From positions 1 through 51,060 of the forward strand of contig NCSJ02000309.1 of the NCBI GenBank assembly GCA_002812745.2: a stretch of DNA of 51,060 nt, given 5' to 3'. Made by a program: the position numbers and the translations under genes. The notes beneath the pieces were generated by a model, which saw only the letters and a list, made by a program, of their open reading frames with translations, did not search any database and was not told where the DNA came from. The number at the start of each line of letters is the position of its first letter. Positions within the stretch are counted from its first letter, which is position 1. This document shows positions 50,340 to 51,060 of the stretch, piece by piece. The stretch comes from Scytalidium lignicola. Its lineage: Eukaryota; Ascomycota; Leotiomycetes.

Positions 50340-51060
50340 CTAGGCACTGTCTCTGAAAAACAAACCCCGATACGTATGAGCCAAGGCAGACAAAGGTTGC
50401 TTTTCTTTCACCTCGAATAATACACCCCAATATTCCTGCTCTTCCTCACTTCCAAATTCTTCGAGGAGATAAGCAAAACGGGAGGGTGGTCCATGAGCAA
50501 TATAATTGCGGATAGGGACGATCTAATTCTTGTTAAAACCTTGCTTTTGATATAGAATTCTAATAGTTACCTGGTCTAAATGACGAAATAATGTTTCCTT
50601 ATAAGAAACTGGGATGCCCTTATTCCTCAGCCTTTGGCGTGATATGTTTTGTGCACGCCTTTCCCATCCTGATACACCCGATGGTTCTCTACAATCGACA
50701 GCCCATTTTGCGAATTCGACAGTATACTTGAGTCGTTCATGGAGGAGCCTCTCATCGTTGAGCTCTTTCACATTGACAACTAGTTTATCAATCCGTTGTG
50801 ACTGAGCGTTGATCAGGTCCATTTGAGAAAGGGATTGCTTTTTTAGATCATCAACCTGTTGTAATTGAGAAAGGGATTGCTTTTTTAGATCATCAATACG
50901 GGTTGTCTGAGCGTTGATCAAGTCTATCTGAGAAAGGGTTTGCTTTTTTAGATCATCAATACGGGTTGTCTGAGCATTGACCAAATCTATCTGAGAAAGG
51001 GTTTGCTTTGTCAAATCATCAATTCGCTGTTTCTGGATGCCATCTTGCGTTATCTGAGCG
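50340..51060 (-). CDS. coiled-coil repeat protein, partial (5' end beyond the window)
   Basis: The 3' end of a minus-strand gene. An exon from the window edge (frame open at 51060) ends at 50571, and after a 48-nt intron (50570-50523, GTAACT...AATTAG) the last exon is 50522-50340 with a TAG stop. The visible part contains repeats of 21 residues, KKQTLSQIDLINAQTTRIDDL by consensus split as KKQTLSQIDL + INAQTTRIDDL. A linker follows (VVNVKELNDERLLHERLKYT), then a tail with REPSGVSGWERRAQNISRQR, SYKETLFRHLDQ, and after the intron IVPIRNYIAHGPPSRFAYLL and EEFGSEEEQEYWGVLFEVKE. I do not recognise the family. The frame continues upstream in repeat sequence, so the true start lies outside. Confidence 0.65.
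50781..51060 (-). repeat. 63-bp tandem repeat coding for 21-residue units
   Basis: Three full units and one shortened by 21 bp (14 residues, KKQSLSQLQQVDDL) are visible, plus a diverged unit at the window edge. Nucleotide identity between the two outer units is high, so the array is probably length-variable. Confidence 0.8.

Noticed and set aside
1..51060. CRISPR arrays, rRNA genes, intact transposons, gene clusters for a single pathway
   Set aside because: No direct-repeat/spacer pattern, no rRNA-like sequence and no transposase or reverse-transcriptase motif was found. The transporter, oxidase and PKS relic are too far apart and unlike to be called a cluster.

Overview
The window looks like nuclear DNA of a filamentous ascomycete (Pezizomycotina). 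The genes carry short GT-AG introns (45-117 nt, mostly 48-70) with CTAAC/CTGAC-like branch sites. The gene set (Gon7, HbrB, PtaB, Ies2, a secreted galactose mutarotase) is ascomycete in type. Gene-rich stretches alternate with AT-rich, decayed stretches, as in genomes shaped by repeat-induced point mutation (RIP). Protein flavour suggests Leotiomycetes, but I cannot prove the class from the sequence alone. Scattered N characters, mostly beside A/T homopolymers, look like unresolved base calls; two of them fall in exons and break otherwise intact genes.

Layout. 1-16 kb is a housekeeping block: vps39 (+; HOPS tethering), gon7 (-; KEOPS), hbrB (+; TORC2), ptaB (+; LIM-binding transcription co-regulator) and ies2 (-; INO80). 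A 3.8 kb gene-poor interval follows. 19-26 kb holds an MFS drug/polyamine-type transporter (+) and an intronless 1259-residue acidic repeat protein (-). 26-34 kb holds two secretory-route enzymes, both on the minus strand: a GPI-anchored acid phosphatase and an N-terminally membrane-anchored multicopper oxidase. 34.6-44.4 kb is compact metabolism: dph1 and HMG-CoA lyase (divergent, 255 bp apart), V-ATPase subunit B (seven exons including a 20-nt one), a secreted aldose 1-epimerase, and mitochondrial acetylornithine aminotransferase. From 44.4 kb onward is an AT-rich graveyard. It contains a truncated tRNA copy, an unidentified start-less ORF, an unusual tRNA-Ile gene, a polyketide synthase relic and a zinc-transporter relic back to back, a strong DNA hairpin, and finally the 3' part of a repeat-containing gene running off the window.

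The most interesting object is the tRNA-Ile(AAT) gene at 47094-47227. Removing a 9-nt insertion at the canonical 37/38 site and a second 51-nt insertion between positions 26 and 27 leaves a complete cloverleaf. The 51-nt insertion starts GTTAGT, ends CTTCTAG, contains TTAACTAAT, and is the same size as the mRNA introns around it, so it resembles a spliceosomal intron inside a Pol III gene. A 50-bp inverted copy of the tRNA 3' part lies 2.2 kb upstream. In the neighbouring relics a 1.8-kb PKS frame is interrupted only by stop codons, and several of the stops in the two relics are explainable by C-to-T or G-to-A change, the direction expected from RIP.

I see no operons, CRISPR arrays, or intact transposons. 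No dedicated multi-gene new system is evident; the genes appear to be independent loci.
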